Shown: positions 1 through 11,460, counted from the first letter of the stretch. The stretch: DNA of 64,000 nucleotides from Fibrobacter sp. UWP2 (GCF_900141705.1 NZ_FQYM01000011.1:28096-92095); one strand, 5' to 3'. A program made the numbers and translations. The notes: a model not told the origin generated them from the letters alone.

Positions 1-1718
1 TCGGATTCGCTGGCGCCTTTGTTATAGTCGTAGCGTGCGTAAGCGAGGTCTTGTGTTTGTAAGACACCGCCGTTTTTGATGATGTCGGGCATGGCGGTTT
101 GGTCCATGCAGCTGGCGCTTGGCGCAAAGAATCCGTTGAGCATGGGGTTCCTGAACGTCTTGGCGTCGTAATCGTAGTCCTGCTTGGCGACCTCGCAAAG
201 GACCCTCCAAATGTCGGTCTGCATGCCAGCGAGAACCTGCGGGTCTATAGTGCCGTCCTTGACGGGCGATTCAATATGCCTGCCGCTTATGGCTTCGCCG
301 TATCTCGGGTGCGTGGGGTCGATCCCGTAAGCCGCCTTCGCTGTGGAACGACCTTCGGGATTTTCGAATTTTATGTCCTTATCGGTAATAGTATGGGCGC
401 AATCCGAACGCATTGAGAGCTCGCCGTTGCACTTGAGGTCCAAGGCACTAGCCGTCGGGATGAATGTGCTGACGGCTTGGTTTAACTTGTCTGTTTCCCA
501 CTCGGTATTGAGTTCCACGTCGATGCCAAAGGAGTCGAAGCCGACTCTGTAATACATGGTGCCGGGAATGGCCTCCATCATGCCTTCGCGCAAACTTTCG
601 TACATGGTTTGGGGGAAGGGGTAGGTGCTGCCCTGCACAAAATCGAGCCTCGAAATTCCGTAAGCCGTTTTGCTCTCGTCTTCGGATGCGGTCCTGTACT
701 TGCGATTGTAGGCGAACGTTGTCAGAGGTGTTAAAGAGTACCCAAAGTGGCTGCTCGCCCTCCCCAGGACCTTGCCCGCCAAGCTGGCGAAACGGTTCAG
801 GTCGTAGTAGGTGTTGGCATGGCTAGGATCTTTGCCTTTGAGTTGCCCCTGCGCCACCAGCACGGCGGGGAACCCCTTGTAATTGGCCGCTTTACGGTAT
901 TCGCCAAATAAAAACCGACTTTCGGCGGTACTGGAGTCATGCCTTTCGGTATCGGTTTGATATAGCAGTAGGTCGCGTGCGCCAGGTCCCTTGATGAGGT
1001 CGTTGAACGCTTCCGCCGAGGCGACACCGCCCTCGGTCGCCCAGAAGTCGATAGTCGAAATCAGCCCTCGCGGCATGACTGCTCCCTGGTGCGGCGAATC
1101 CAACGATGCGTAGAGGCGGATGGGGGCTTCGGTTTTGCTGCGCGTTATATCGTAGCGGTAGGCGGCATAGCGCCCGATGATGCCTCCCTGGCTAATGCCG
1201 AGTGCAATAAAGCCGTCTTCTGCCCTGTTGGGGAAGGGAAGCTGACTGTTGGAATTCAGGTAGTGCATCAGGTTGACCAGGGATTCTGCGTTGCTTGTGA
1301 GCGACCTTCGCACCGTTTGCGAAAACTGCACTAGAACAGGCGTGTATCCCAGGGACTTGAGCATCGCCGGGATGCCGAATTCGCGGGTGTCCTGCTCGAA
1401 TTGGTCGAGTGTTCTCTGTTCGTCGGTGCTCAAGTGGATCCCGTCGATAATCAAAAACGGGCGTTCCAGGTATATCCCGAATTCGCCGGCGTCGCTTTCG
1501 GGGGCGTCAATAATACGGATGCGTACTTTGTGAATGTAACTATTGAAGAAACTTTTTAAAGAAGTCGCTGCGGTGTCGCTGGCGCAGCGCATGAACTGTT
1601 TTGCAAGGCAGGGGGAAACCCCGTTGCTGAGTTCAAAAAAATAAAGGTCCGTACTTTTGGCAAATGGGAGGCCCACGAGCGCAAGCAGCAATGCCATTGT
1701 TTTTATGGTAAATTTCAT
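1..1718 (-). CDS. secreted alpha/beta hydrolase (lipase-like), partial
   Basis: An open minus-strand frame starts with ATG at 1718 and stays open to the left edge, so the 3' end is missing. The N-terminus is a clear Sec signal (MKFTIKTMALLLALVGLPFA). Near residue 165 it has the nucleophile-elbow motif GISQGG, and near residue 215 the DSPHQGA loop often seen in lipases and PGAP1-like hydrolases of this fold. This supports a secreted serine esterase or lipase; the substrate is unknown. Its start codon overlaps the stop of the upstream gene by one base (TAATG), so the two are probably translationally coupled and work together. The catalytic Asp and His could not be assigned because the end is missing. 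Confidence 0.75.
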   Translation of the reverse strand, partial: MKFTIKTMALLLALVGLPFAKSTDLYFFELSNGVSPCLAKQFMRCASDTAATSLKSFFNSYIHKVRIRIIDAPESDAGEFGIYLERPFLIIDGIHLSTDEQRTLDQFEQDTREFGIPAMLKSLGYTPVLVQFSQTVRRSLTSNAESLVNLMHYLNSNSQLPFPNRAEDGFIALGISQGGIIGRYAAYRYDITRSKTEAPIRLYASLDSPHQGAVMPRGLISTIDFWATEGGVASAEAFNDLIKGPGARDLLLYQTDTERHDSSTAESRFLFGEYRKAANYKGFPAVLVAQGQLKGKDPSHANTYYDLNRFASLAGKVLGRASSHFGYSLTPLTTFAYNRKYRTASEDESKTAYGISRLDFVQGSTYPFPQTMYESLREGMMEAIPGTMYYRVGFDSFGIDVELNTEWETDKLNQAVSTFIPTASALDLKCNGELSMRSDCAHTITDKDIKFENPEGRSTAKAAYGIDPTHPRYGEAISGRHIESPVKDGTIDPQVLAGMQTDIWRVLCEVAKQDYDYDAKTFRNPMLNGFFAPSASCMDQTAMPDIIKNGGVLQTQDLAYARYDYNKGASES

Positions 1719-2992
1719 TACTTTACCTCCAGGGAAAATTTTTGTTGAGAGACCGTTACGCCGTCATTCAATTTGATGCGGATTTGTTGAACGCCCGCCG
1801 AAGGGAACTCCAAGTTGACCTGGTTCATGGGGGCGAGGACTTCGCATTTTGCCGAGGTGCAGATTTCTGCCTCTGGCATTTTCCCGCTTGTAGAAATCAC
1901 AAAGGACGGGTCGTAAACGAAGGTGACTTTTGACGTGCCGGTGTACGATGTCGGGATGCCCGCCACGAGCAAGTGGTAATCGTTGAGCTTGGTGCTGTTG
2001 CAAAGCGTATCTTGGCAAGTGGCGTAACTATAGTCTAGGCTCGCGACCAGCAAGGGGATGGTTTTCATTTCGTAGGCGGCTGCGGTGCTGCCCGCGTCCA
2101 GGTAAAGCTGCTTGGGATTTGCAATGACGCTGTCCCTAATTCGGTTGCGGTCGACAAGGTAGAGACTCTTGTACCACCCGTCACGCGATTCCTTGGGGCT
2201 GAGGCTGTCGCTTTTCAAGAACCTTGAAATTTGCCGGTGTTCTCCCTCGGAGAGCACAAAGCTGGAGGCGGTTTGCGCTTGCCATGCTGCGCGTTTCTGG
2301 ACGTCGTAGTGAGCCGATGTGGCTGGGATGGGCTCGTCGCCCCACAGGTCTGCGCGCACAGTCGAACTGGGGTCCACATTTGCAAACGGGTAAGTGTTTT
2401 CTTTGGAGTCCTGAATTGTGAAGGTAGCCTTTGTTCCCGAGGGCGCCCCCCTTTGAGTGCAACTTAAAACAATGTCGTCTACAAAAAGGGTTGTGTACTG
2501 GTAGCCTTTCACGTTAAAGAGTCCAATCCATATTTTTTGCAGTTCGAGCTTGCTGCCTGCGGCAAGTTCTGTTACGGAGATTTTCAAGGAGCTCGTCTTG
2601 TTGGCGGCAAGGTCTGCAAAATGCACTTGGCCGGTTCCAAAGTCGCCCTCTATCCACACGCCGAATTTGACGTTTTGTGTGGCGCGCGCCTTTAGGGAGA
2701 GCGTCCCTCCGTTGACTTTTACGGGCATGGCGTTAAACACGAGAGCCCCTTTCCAGTCGGCAGTTTCGCTATTTTGGCCCGAAAGGCGGATGTAGGGGAA
2801 TTTCATGTTCTCGAAGTCGCCCCAGTTGGCATTCCATTCGGGGAATTCGGGGAAGGTCGCCCCGGCTTGTTCCATGTGGCCGGGGGTATTGTTGCCGTTG
2901 TACAGGATTGTCTCTTCGCAAACCTGCGCATGATTGACCGTGGCAAGGACAACGCCTGCCAAGGCTATTGATTTGAACAACCTACTTTTCAT
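1718..2992 (-). CDS. secreted protein with jelly-roll-like N-terminal domain
   Basis: This 424-residue protein has a Sec signal peptide (about residues 1-22). Residues about 25-180 look like a beta-sandwich carbohydrate-binding module, rich in aromatic and Gly/Asn residues and ending in 'LFVDDIVLSC', the kind of strand that closes discoidin-like or CBM-like folds. Residues about 185-424 are beta-rich with two Cys-pair segments (CQDTLC and CTSAKC) and match no family I can name. A strong ribosome site (GGAGGA) lies 6 bases before the ATG. It is the first gene of a two-gene operon with the secreted hydrolase, so a role in binding or presenting a substrate is plausible but inferred. Confidence 0.7.
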   Translation of the reverse strand: MKSRLFKSIALAGVVLATVNHAQVCEETILYNGNNTPGHMEQAGATFPEFPEWNANWGDFENMKFPYIRLSGQNSETADWKGALVFNAMPVKVNGGTLSLKARATQNVKFGVWIEGDFGTGQVHFADLAANKTSSLKISVTELAAGSKLELQKIWIGLFNVKGYQYTTLFVDDIVLSCTQRGAPSGTKATFTIQDSKENTYPFANVDPSSTVRADLWGDEPIPATSAHYDVQKRAAWQAQTASSFVLSEGEHRQISRFLKSDSLSPKESRDGWYKSLYLVDRNRIRDSVIANPKQLYLDAGSTAAAYEMKTIPLLVASLDYSYATCQDTLCNSTKLNDYHLLVAGIPTSYTGTSKVTFVYDPSFVISTSGKMPEAEICTSAKCEVLAPMNQVNLEFPSAGVQQIRIKLNDGVTVSQQKFSLEVK

Positions 2993-3079
2993 AGGTGTCC
3001 TCCAAAATGTTGGGATATATCAAGGACGGCTGCTTTAGCCGTGCAAAAAGATTCTTTGGCGAATCTTGCCGGGAATTAT

Positions 3080-3119
3080 AAAAAAAGAAATTGCGCCGTA
3101 AAGGGGGTGGGCGCAATTT
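3080..3119 (-). terminator. rho-independent terminator after histidine kinase gene
   Basis: A perfect 10-bp stem (AAATTGCGCC with GGCGCAATTT) around a 12-base loop is followed on the minus strand by a run of T. It lies 32 bases past the stop of the kinase gene. Confidence 0.75.
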
Positions 3120-3150
3120 TGATTATTTTGCAAACAACTGTAGACAGCCT

Positions 3151-4365
3151 TTAGTTACTACTAGAATCTAGTAGTAATTTGAGGTATGTGCAGTAGGTGT
3201 CGCCGACGACCTCTGCCTTGTATTCGTATTTGTCGGGGTAAAGGAGTTCCAGTCTTTTTTTGAAGGTGGTGAGTCCAAGGCCGCTCGATTTGGAATTCGA
3301 TTTTCGCGGACGGTTTGAATTCTCGGCGGTAAACTGCAAGGTGTTGCCGCTTTGTACTATGGAGATGTGGGCAAAGTTGTTTCCCTCGGTGCTGCTGCTG
3401 TGCTTCATGGCGTTTTCCATGAGCGGCATGGCTACGAGCGGGGCGACTTGGATGTTCGGGTCTTCAAGCTTGGTCTCGAACTTGAAATCGAACGATTCGT
3501 CAAGCCTCAATTTTTCGAGTTCGGCATACTTTTCTAATATGTCGACATCGTCTTTGAGGGCGATGGTCTTGTCGGAGGTCTGGTAGAGCATCACGCGCAA
3601 AAGCTTGGAGAGTTTTGCCATGGAGTTCTCGGCCCGCTTGGGGTCAATTTGGATGAGCGCCGAGATGTTGTTCAGCGTGTTGAACAAAAAGTGCGGGCTG
3701 AGTTGGTTCTTTAAAAAGTCCAGCTCGTACTGGAGTTCCGAACGCTTTTGCTCGCGGGCAAAAAAGAGTTGCACGACCTGCCTGACAATGAGGTTGTAAA
3801 ATACGGAGATGACACACACGAGAACGACAAGTAAAATGAACGAGATGATAGTCCAGACGCTTAGATGCCCCTTGACAAACGAGAAACAGTACGTACTGAA
3901 AAAGTACCCGACGCCTTCGCCTGGAGTACGGTCTAGTAAAAAGAATACAATTTCGCGCAGGAACAGGGCAAGAAAGATTAATAGAGAATTGTATACAAAG
4001 TAAGATAAGTAGTGCTTTTTGAAAATGCAGCGGGGCACAAGGAATTTTTGGTTTGCCGAGAAAATCACGACCGTCATGATGAGCGGAGTGTAGTAGGCGA
4101 CAAAGTTACGGGGATTGATGGAACTTTGGGTGTAATAGTTCGGGTCCAGCAAAAGAACGATCGGGAACAGCAAAAAGAACGCCCATAATAAGAAGTTCGC
4201 CACAAATGGCGGAACGGGGTATTTGAGGCTGACATTTTCGTCTTCCAGTACTTTGCGGAGGCGTTTTTCGTTGCGTTCCAGGTCTAGGTCCTGGAGGTTT
4301 TGGAATATGCCTCGCTGGTTCTCGAAGAAGTGCGTAATGACATTTTTGGGTTGTTTTTCACTCAT
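3151..4365 (-). CDS. LytS/YehU-type membrane sensor histidine kinase
   Basis: This 404-residue protein has a basic N-terminal stretch, four hydrophobic segments between about residues 55 and 200, then a His_kinase (PF06580-type) domain. The phospho-acceptor motif 'LSPHFLFNTLNNI' lies near residue 220, with an N-box-like 'MPLMENAMKHS' and a 'SGLGL' glycine loop of the ATPase domain. Family members pair with LytTR-type response regulators and sense envelope or metabolite signals. No response regulator is next to it, so the partner must be elsewhere. It is divergent from the sigma factor gene and has its own terminator. No convincing ribosome site precedes the ATG. Confidence 0.88.
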   Translation of the reverse strand: MSEKQPKNVITHFFENQRGIFQNLQDLDLERNEKRLRKVLEDENVSLKYPVPPFVANFLLWAFFLLFPIVLLLDPNYYTQSSINPRNFVAYYTPLIMTVVIFSANQKFLVPRCIFKKHYLSYFVYNSLLIFLALFLREIVFFLLDRTPGEGVGYFFSTYCFSFVKGHLSVWTIISFILLVVLVCVISVFYNLIVRQVVQLFFAREQKRSELQYELDFLKNQLSPHFLFNTLNNISALIQIDPKRAENSMAKLSKLLRVMLYQTSDKTIALKDDVDILEKYAELEKLRLDESFDFKFETKLEDPNIQVAPLVAMPLMENAMKHSSSTEGNNFAHISIVQSGNTLQFTAENSNRPRKSNSKSSGLGLTTFKKRLELLYPDKYEYKAEVVGDTYCTYLKLLLDSSSN

Positions 4366-4551
4366 AATGGTAAAATTAGGTCAAAAATTCGCTTTTTGCA
4401 CCCCCAAAATGACATTTTCGTGACGAAAACACCATTTTTCAAGACAAAAAAACAATTTAACTTTTGCGAACGGCATTCCCGATAGTGACACTGTCATTTG
4501 GTTGCGGAGGTAAATTTCTACCTGTAAACAACTTAAACTACAGAGGTCACT

Positions 4552-5406
4552 ATGAATTCGAATGCACGTACAAGAGATGAAAGGGATATTTACTTTCAGT
4601 ACTTGAGCGAGATTTCCAAGTATCCTCTGCTTACCAAGGAACAGGAAAAGGTTCTCCTCAAAAAAATCAAGGAAGGCAGCCGCGCCGCCCTGGATTTGCT
4701 CGTCAAGTCCAACCTGCGTTTTGTGGTGAATATTGCCAACCTTTACAAGGGCCAGGGCCTCGAAGTGGGCGAACTCATTAGCGAAGGCAATATGGGCCTT
4801 ATTGAAGCCGCCCGCCGTTTTGACCCGAACCAAAAAATCAAGTTTATTAGCTACGCCGTCTGGTGGGTTCGCCAGAACATCACCCGCGCCATTGCCGAGA
4901 AGGGACGCATGGTCCGCATTAGCGCCGAAAAGGAACTGGTGCTCCGCCGCTTTAGCAAAAAGGGCGGCAAGCTCCGCCAGGTCGTGGGTGGCGGCTACGT
5001 GCTGGATCCCGACAGCCTCGTGGGCGTTTCCAAGTACAAGGCCGACTCCATCGAGAAGATTTTGATGATGGGTTGCCGCACCGCTTCCCTCGAAGCCCCG
5101 GTTGGCGAAGACGGCGACTCCACCTTGGGCGAATGCCTCGCTGCCGAGGACGTGCGCTCTGACGAGGTTGCCGAGAAGATCGACCGTAGCGAAGTCTTTG
5201 AAAAGGTGATGTCGCAGAACCTTTCCGCCCAAGAGAAGGACATAATCAAGCTTTACTTTGGTTTCAACATGGATGCCGACTTGAATCTCAAGGAAATTGC
5301 CCCGATGGTGGGACTCTCCAAGGAACGCGTGCGCCAGCTCAAGGAAACCGCTTTGGCAAAGCTCCGCAACGACCAGATTGAACGTTTGCTGAATGAAGCC
5401 GCCTAA
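4552..5406 (+). CDS. RNA polymerase sigma-70 factor, short RpoD-like
   Basis: This 284-residue sigma factor has region 1.2 (about 13-40), a well-conserved region 2 with 'GLIEAARRFDP' and 'ISYAVWWVRQNITRA' (about 60-120), an RpoD-like region 3 (about 125-205), and region 4 with the helix-turn-helix 'MVGLSKERVRQLKETALAKL' (about 250-272). It lacks region 1.1 and the long non-conserved insert of proteobacterial RpoD. This resembles the short primary sigma factors of the Bacteroidota relatives, so it could be the primary sigma factor or a group 2 paralogue; the sequence alone does not decide. A good ribosome site (AGAGGT) precedes the ATG, and a terminator follows. Confidence 0.9.
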   Translation: MNSNARTRDERDIYFQYLSEISKYPLLTKEQEKVLLKKIKEGSRAALDLLVKSNLRFVVNIANLYKGQGLEVGELISEGNMGLIEAARRFDPNQKIKFISYAVWWVRQNITRAIAEKGRMVRISAEKELVLRRFSKKGGKLRQVVGGGYVLDPDSLVGVSKYKADSIEKILMMGCRTASLEAPVGEDGDSTLGECLAAEDVRSDEVAEKIDRSEVFEKVMSQNLSAQEKDIIKLYFGFNMDADLNLKEIAPMVGLSKERVRQLKETALAKLRNDQIERLLNEAA

Positions 5407-5434
5407 CTTTTCTCTTATTCTCTCTCTTTCCTTT

Positions 5435-5462
5435 AAAAACCGGTCTTTTAGACCGGTTTTTT
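5435..5462 (+). terminator. rho-independent terminator after sigma factor gene
   Basis: A perfect stem (AAAAACCGGTC / GACCGGTTTTT) with a 5-base loop lies 29 bases past the sigma factor stop and ends in a T run. Confidence 0.9.
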
Positions 5463-5492
5463 CCGTTTTTCTCCCCCGCGGAGCGTTGGAAA

Positions 5493-7310
5493 TTGTATTT
5501 TTTTGCTATGAATTTTGGTATACTGAATTTCCGCAACTTTTTTGTTGCCTCCCTTTCTGCCTTGTGCCTTGCCAATGCCGCAACCGACAAGCAGACCCCT
5601 CCCGGTGATTTTTACGACGAAGTCTCCCGACTCAACAAAGTCCTCTCCGAGGTGAACCGCAAGTACGTTGAGGACGTGAACCCCACGGAACTGACCGATG
5701 CCGCGCTGAACGGCATCCGCAACATTTTGGACCCGCATACCACGGTGTTTACCCCCAAGGACTACGAAGGCCTCAAGGTCTCCATGGAGGGCAAGTTCGG
5801 TGGCGTGGGCATTACCATTAGCCTTCGCGACAACATTTTGACGGTGATTTCCCCGCTTTCGGGAACGCCCGCCTTTAGGCTAGGCATCCGTGCCGGCGAC
5901 CGCATCCGCAAAATTGACGGCAAGGACACCAAGGGACTCTCCCTGGACGACGCCGTGAGCAAGCTTCGCGGTAAGATCGGCACCGACGTGACGGTTTCCA
6001 TTGAACGCGAGGGCGTGCCCGACCTCATGGACTTCACCATTACCCGTGCCGAGATCATTGTTCACGCGGTGCCCTACTACGGCATGGTCACAAGCGACAT
6101 TGGCTACATCAAGCTGGCGACCTTTAGCGACAAGACGACGAGCGATGTGGAAAACGCCATCAAGAACCTGCAAAAGCAGGGGATGAAGAAGATTATCCTC
6201 GACATGCGCTACAACCCGGGTGGCCTTTTGAACCAGGCCATCGAGATTAGCGAACTCTTCCTCAAGAAGGGCAACGTGATTGTGAGTACCCGCGGTCGCA
6301 CGCAGCGCACCGAAAGCCGCGCCCGTCGTGATGGCATGGTCAAGGCGGACATGCCGATGGTCGTGCTTGTGAACCAGGGGTCTGCGAGTGCTGCCGAGAT
6401 TGTGTCGGGTGCCTTGCAGGATTGGGACCGCGCCCTCATTGTGGGCAAGACCTCCTTTGGTAAGGGCTCGGTGCAGACGATTTTCCCGCTCGACAACCAG
6501 GGTAACGCCCTCAAGTTGACGACCGCCTTCTACTACCTCCCGTTCGGTCGCTGCATCAACAAGCCCGAGAACGGCATCAAGGGACTTTCCCTGCAAGACG
6601 AGGAAGAGGCCGAAGAAGAAGGGGCCGAGGTCAAGGATACGGCCAAGGCCGATACCGCGAAGCGCGATACGTTCTATACCAACAATGGCCGCATGATGTT
6701 TGGCGGCGGCGGCATTACGCCCGACGTGGACGTGGAACTCTCCCCGATGCCCTGGGTGATGCAGGTTCAGGAACGCATGGCCATGTACTTCAAGTTTGCC
6801 GTGAAGGCGCGTCCGGGCCTGGATGCGAGTGGCGTGAAGATTGACGCCAACTGGAACGTGCCCGATTCCCTCTACAAGCAGTTCAAGGAATACTGCATGA
6901 AGGACACGAACTTTATGAAGGTCAAGAGCAACGCTCTTGTGGGCGTGGACCAGCTCGAAAAGAGCATTATCCGCGAACAGAACTATATGGGCGACAGCTC
7001 CAAGACGGTGTCGGACTCTGTTTTGGCAACGCGCATCTCCGAAATGCGCAAGGCCTTGGAAGCCAATCGCGACGCCCAGTTCGACGAGAACAAGGAGTAC
7101 ATCAAGGACGGCATCAAGCGCGAACTCTTGACCGCCATGGTGAACGATTCTGTGAGCACGGCGTTCTCCCTCAAGCGCGACGAGCAACTGAAGGAAGCCA
7201 TCAAGTACCTGAGCGACATGAACCTCTACAAGAAGGCGATTAGCGCTCCCGATAAAAAGGCCGCCAAAAAGAACGACAAGGCCAAGAAAAGCGACAAGGC
7301 CAAAAAGTAG
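5493..7310 (+). CDS. C-terminal processing protease, S41 (CtpA/Prc family)
   Basis: This exported serine protease has a signal peptide (about 1-30), a short N-terminal helical domain, a PDZ domain (about 95-185, 'IRAGDRIRKIDGKD') and an S41 catalytic domain. Using the TTG start, the catalytic pair is Ser299 in 'GSASAAEI' and Lys324 in 'SFGKGSVQ', with the family spacing of 25 residues. It should trim or degrade periplasmic proteins. The TTG at 5493 has a GGAG ribosome site at 9 bases; an in-frame ATG at 5508 gives a more compact signal peptide, so the start is uncertain. An acidic insert near residues 365-390 and a Lys-rich tail (about 585-605) are extra to the family core. It begins the plus-strand run leading to gyrB. 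Confidence 0.92.
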   Translation: MYFFAMNFGILNFRNFFVASLSALCLANAATDKQTPPGDFYDEVSRLNKVLSEVNRKYVEDVNPTELTDAALNGIRNILDPHTTVFTPKDYEGLKVSMEGKFGGVGITISLRDNILTVISPLSGTPAFRLGIRAGDRIRKIDGKDTKGLSLDDAVSKLRGKIGTDVTVSIEREGVPDLMDFTITRAEIIVHAVPYYGMVTSDIGYIKLATFSDKTTSDVENAIKNLQKQGMKKIILDMRYNPGGLLNQAIEISELFLKKGNVIVSTRGRTQRTESRARRDGMVKADMPMVVLVNQGSASAAEIVSGALQDWDRALIVGKTSFGKGSVQTIFPLDNQGNALKLTTAFYYLPFGRCINKPENGIKGLSLQDEEEAEEEGAEVKDTAKADTAKRDTFYTNNGRMMFGGGGITPDVDVELSPMPWVMQVQERMAMYFKFAVKARPGLDASGVKIDANWNVPDSLYKQFKEYCMKDTNFMKVKSNALVGVDQLEKSIIREQNYMGDSSKTVSDSVLATRISEMRKALEANRDAQFDENKEYIKDGIKRELLTAMVNDSVSTAFSLKRDEQLKEAIKYLSDMNLYKKAISAPDKKAAKKNDKAKKSDKAKK

Positions 7311-7319
7311 CAGGTCCCA

Positions 7320-8105
7320 TTGATTTTGATTCTCAACAGCATGGCAGAAGCTCTCGGACGGTTTGTCCGGAGGTTTTTGCGCACGGTGGTGAACTACCTG
7401 TTGTTTGTGTGCGAACTCTTTAAGAATGTGCCGGGCGCCTTTACGAACTTCCACACGACAGTGGGACAAATGCAGGTGGTCGGCATTTCGAGCATCCCCG
7501 TGGTGATCGCGGCTTCGCTCGCTACGGGTGCAGTGATGTCGTGGCAGCTGGCCTACCAGTTCGGCGACATGATTCCCATGATGTTCCTCGGCATGGCGGT
7601 AGGCAAGTCGGTGATGGTGGAACTTTGCCCGATTTTGACCGCCATGGTGCTTGCCGGGCGTATTGGCGCCTCCATGTGCTCGGAACTCGGTACTATGGCC
7701 GTGACCGAACAGCTGGACGCCTACAAGGTCCTGGGGTTGAACCCCTACAAGTTTTTGCTGGCGCCACGCCTTATTGCGACGGTGATCATGCTCCCGGTGC
7801 TTACTGTATTGAGTATCTTCATTGGCATTGTGGGCGGCTACGAGGTGGCTCACCTTTACAAGGAAGTCTCGTTCTCGGTGTTCTTTTACGGTGTCCGCAT
7901 GTTTTACCATGACTGGGACCTGGTGGTGGGCCTTATCAAGGCGACGCTTTACGGCTACTTTATTGCGAGCTATGCCTGCTTCTTTGGCTTTACCACCCAC
8001 AGTGGCGCCGAGGGCGTGGGCAAGAGCACCAAGGCCACCGTGGTGGCCGGTATGACGAGCATTTTGATTGGCGGATTCACGCTCTCCAAGCTTTTGCTGG
8101 TGTAA
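7320..8105 (+). CDS. mlaE: MlaE-type ABC transporter permease
   Basis: This 261-residue protein matches the MlaE/PF02405 permease family. It has an amphipathic N-terminal helix and about five hydrophobic segments, with the conserved core 'LAGRIGASMCSELGTMAVTEQ' type sequence near residues 115-135 and 'DAYKVLGLNPY' after it. In the known system this subunit works with an MlaF ATPase and an MlaD substrate protein to move phospholipids between the two membranes. Neither partner is adjacent, which is unusual. The start may be TTG at 7320, with AGGT just upstream, or ATG at 7341. It lies 9 bases after the protease gene and is probably cotranscribed. Confidence 0.85.
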   Translation: MILILNSMAEALGRFVRRFLRTVVNYLLFVCELFKNVPGAFTNFHTTVGQMQVVGISSIPVVIAASLATGAVMSWQLAYQFGDMIPMMFLGMAVGKSVMVELCPILTAMVLAGRIGASMCSELGTMAVTEQLDAYKVLGLNPYKFLLAPRLIATVIMLPVLTVLSIFIGIVGGYEVAHLYKEVSFSVFFYGVRMFYHDWDLVVGLIKATLYGYFIASYACFFGFTTHSGAEGVGKSTKATVVAGMTSILIGGFTLSKLLLV

Positions 8106-8110
8106 CTCGG

Positions 8111-8440
8111 ATGGCTTTTGAAACAAAGAGAAAGTCGGGTGTGAACGGAACGACTGGCGGGCGCGTTATGGACATCAGCGTGCTTTTGGAACGCGTTCTC
8201 GACAAGAACAACATCTCCCAAGACATGAACTTCCAGGTGTTGTCGGAACGCTTTTCGGAGGTGGTTGGAGAGACGGTGCTACCCCACGTAAAACTCGTGA
8301 AAATCGAGGGCCGCACATTGGTGCTCAAGGCCGCTACTTCGGCTTGGAAACAGGAATTGTTTTTGCAAAAAAATGCTATTATTACCAAGTGCAATAGCGT
8401 GCTCGGGAAGCCCTTTGTTCAAGCGATTCGGTTCGTTTAG
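8111..8440 (+). CDS. dciA: DciA-like (DUF721) helicase-loader protein
   Basis: This 109-residue protein has the DUF721/DciA pattern: an N-terminal 'ISVLLERVLDK' helix, a central 'FSEVVGETVLPHVKLVKIEGRTLVLKA' type KH-like core, then 'WKQELFLQKNAIITKCN'. DciA proteins assist loading of the replicative helicase in bacteria without DnaC. Its position directly before gyrB, five bases after the permease gene, fits the common DNA-replication neighbourhood of this family. An alternative ATG at 8168 would remove a poorly conserved 19-residue N-terminus. Confidence 0.75.
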   Translation: MAFETKRKSGVNGTTGGRVMDISVLLERVLDKNNISQDMNFQVLSERFSEVVGETVLPHVKLVKIEGRTLVLKAATSAWKQELFLQKNAIITKCNSVLGKPFVQAIRFV

Positions 8441-10438
<1,998 letters not shown>

Positions 10439-10440
10439 CG

Positions 10441-11445
10441 ATGTCTTCGACGAAAGCTGACTTCCAGGTGGTTTTGGGACAAGCCAGGGCGCTTGTCCAG
10501 GACCAACTCGCCATGGCCGAGAAGGTCATTTTGCAAGTGGCCGAAGCCGCTCCGGCTGGTATTAGCGATCGTCTGGTTTCCCTGTTTGGTCGCAAGGGAA
10601 AGCGCATCCGTTCGACGCTCCTTTGCCTGATTTCAAATTGCGGAAAGCTGCCCCCTGACTCTAACCGAGTGGCGCAGGCGTGCGCCAGCGTAGAACTGCT
10701 GCACTTGGCGAGCCTGGTGCACGACGACATTATTGACGGCACGGAACTCCGCCGCGGCCAGATTACCGCCCACAAGGAATGGGGTACCCAGGTGGCCGTG
10801 CTTATTGGGGACTACGTGCTTTCGCAATCCATGCGCTGCGTAATTGACGAGGAAGTTCACGACGTGCCGGTCATTATTTCGGATGCGGCGGATAAACTCA
10901 TTGTGGGCGAAATCATGGAACTGGACCACACGGGCGAAATGACGCTCTCCAGGGCCACGTATAACGAAATTATTGACGGAAAGACGGCCGCCCTTATCGA
11001 GGCTGCTGCCCGCATTGGCGGCATCATGGCGTGCTTTGACCAGCCGCTTGTAGATGACTGTGCCAAGATGGGCGCCCATTTTGGCATTGCCTTCCAGATT
11101 ATTGACGACCTGTTGGATTACGGCTACGGTTCCAAGAACCTTGACAAGGCGAAGTTCACGGACCTCTCCAACGGTCTCATTACGCTCCCGTTGCTGTATT
11201 ACTTTGAGGACTGCTCTGCCGAGGAACGTTCCGAGATGGAGACCCTCATCAAGTCAGCGCAAGAAGACGGCGTCGCTGAAAAGATCCTTGCCAAGCTGAA
11301 CGAGAAAAAGTCGTTTGACAAGGCGAAGGCCGAAGCCCAGGACCATCTGGAAAAGGCTTTGCAGATAGCCGAAAAGTTCCCCAGGAACAATTTTACCGAA
11401 GAAATCATCGCCATGTTCGCCTCGATGAGCGAACGCGGAAACTGA
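10441..11445 (+). CDS. polyprenyl diphosphate synthase (trans-isoprenyl)
   Basis: This 334-residue protein belongs to the trans-prenyl chain-elongating enzymes. The first Asp-rich motif is 'LVHDDIIDGTELRRG' (about residues 92-106) and the second is 'FQIIDDLLDYGYG' (about 218-230), both needed for Mg2+-diphosphate binding. 'GKRIRSTL' is the usual isopentenyl-diphosphate site. It probably makes a long chain for quinones (IspB-like), but the chain length cannot be set from sequence by eye. It follows gyrB by 2 bases and is convergent with the CorA gene. Confidence 0.9.
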   Translation: MSSTKADFQVVLGQARALVQDQLAMAEKVILQVAEAAPAGISDRLVSLFGRKGKRIRSTLLCLISNCGKLPPDSNRVAQACASVELLHLASLVHDDIIDGTELRRGQITAHKEWGTQVAVLIGDYVLSQSMRCVIDEEVHDVPVIISDAADKLIVGEIMELDHTGEMTLSRATYNEIIDGKTAALIEAAARIGGIMACFDQPLVDDCAKMGAHFGIAFQIIDDLLDYGYGSKNLDKAKFTDLSNGLITLPLLYYFEDCSAEERSEMETLIKSAQEDGVAEKILAKLNEKKSFDKAKAEAQDHLEKALQIAEKFPRNNFTEEIIAMFASMSERGN

Positions 11446-11460
11446 ACTGGATCCTTCGCG

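Noticed and set aside
5880..8126. 748-codon minus-strand open frame
   Set aside because: It is fully antisense to the S41 protease and MlaE genes, has His/Leu-rich repetitive composition and no known motif. It is a shadow of GC-rich codon use.
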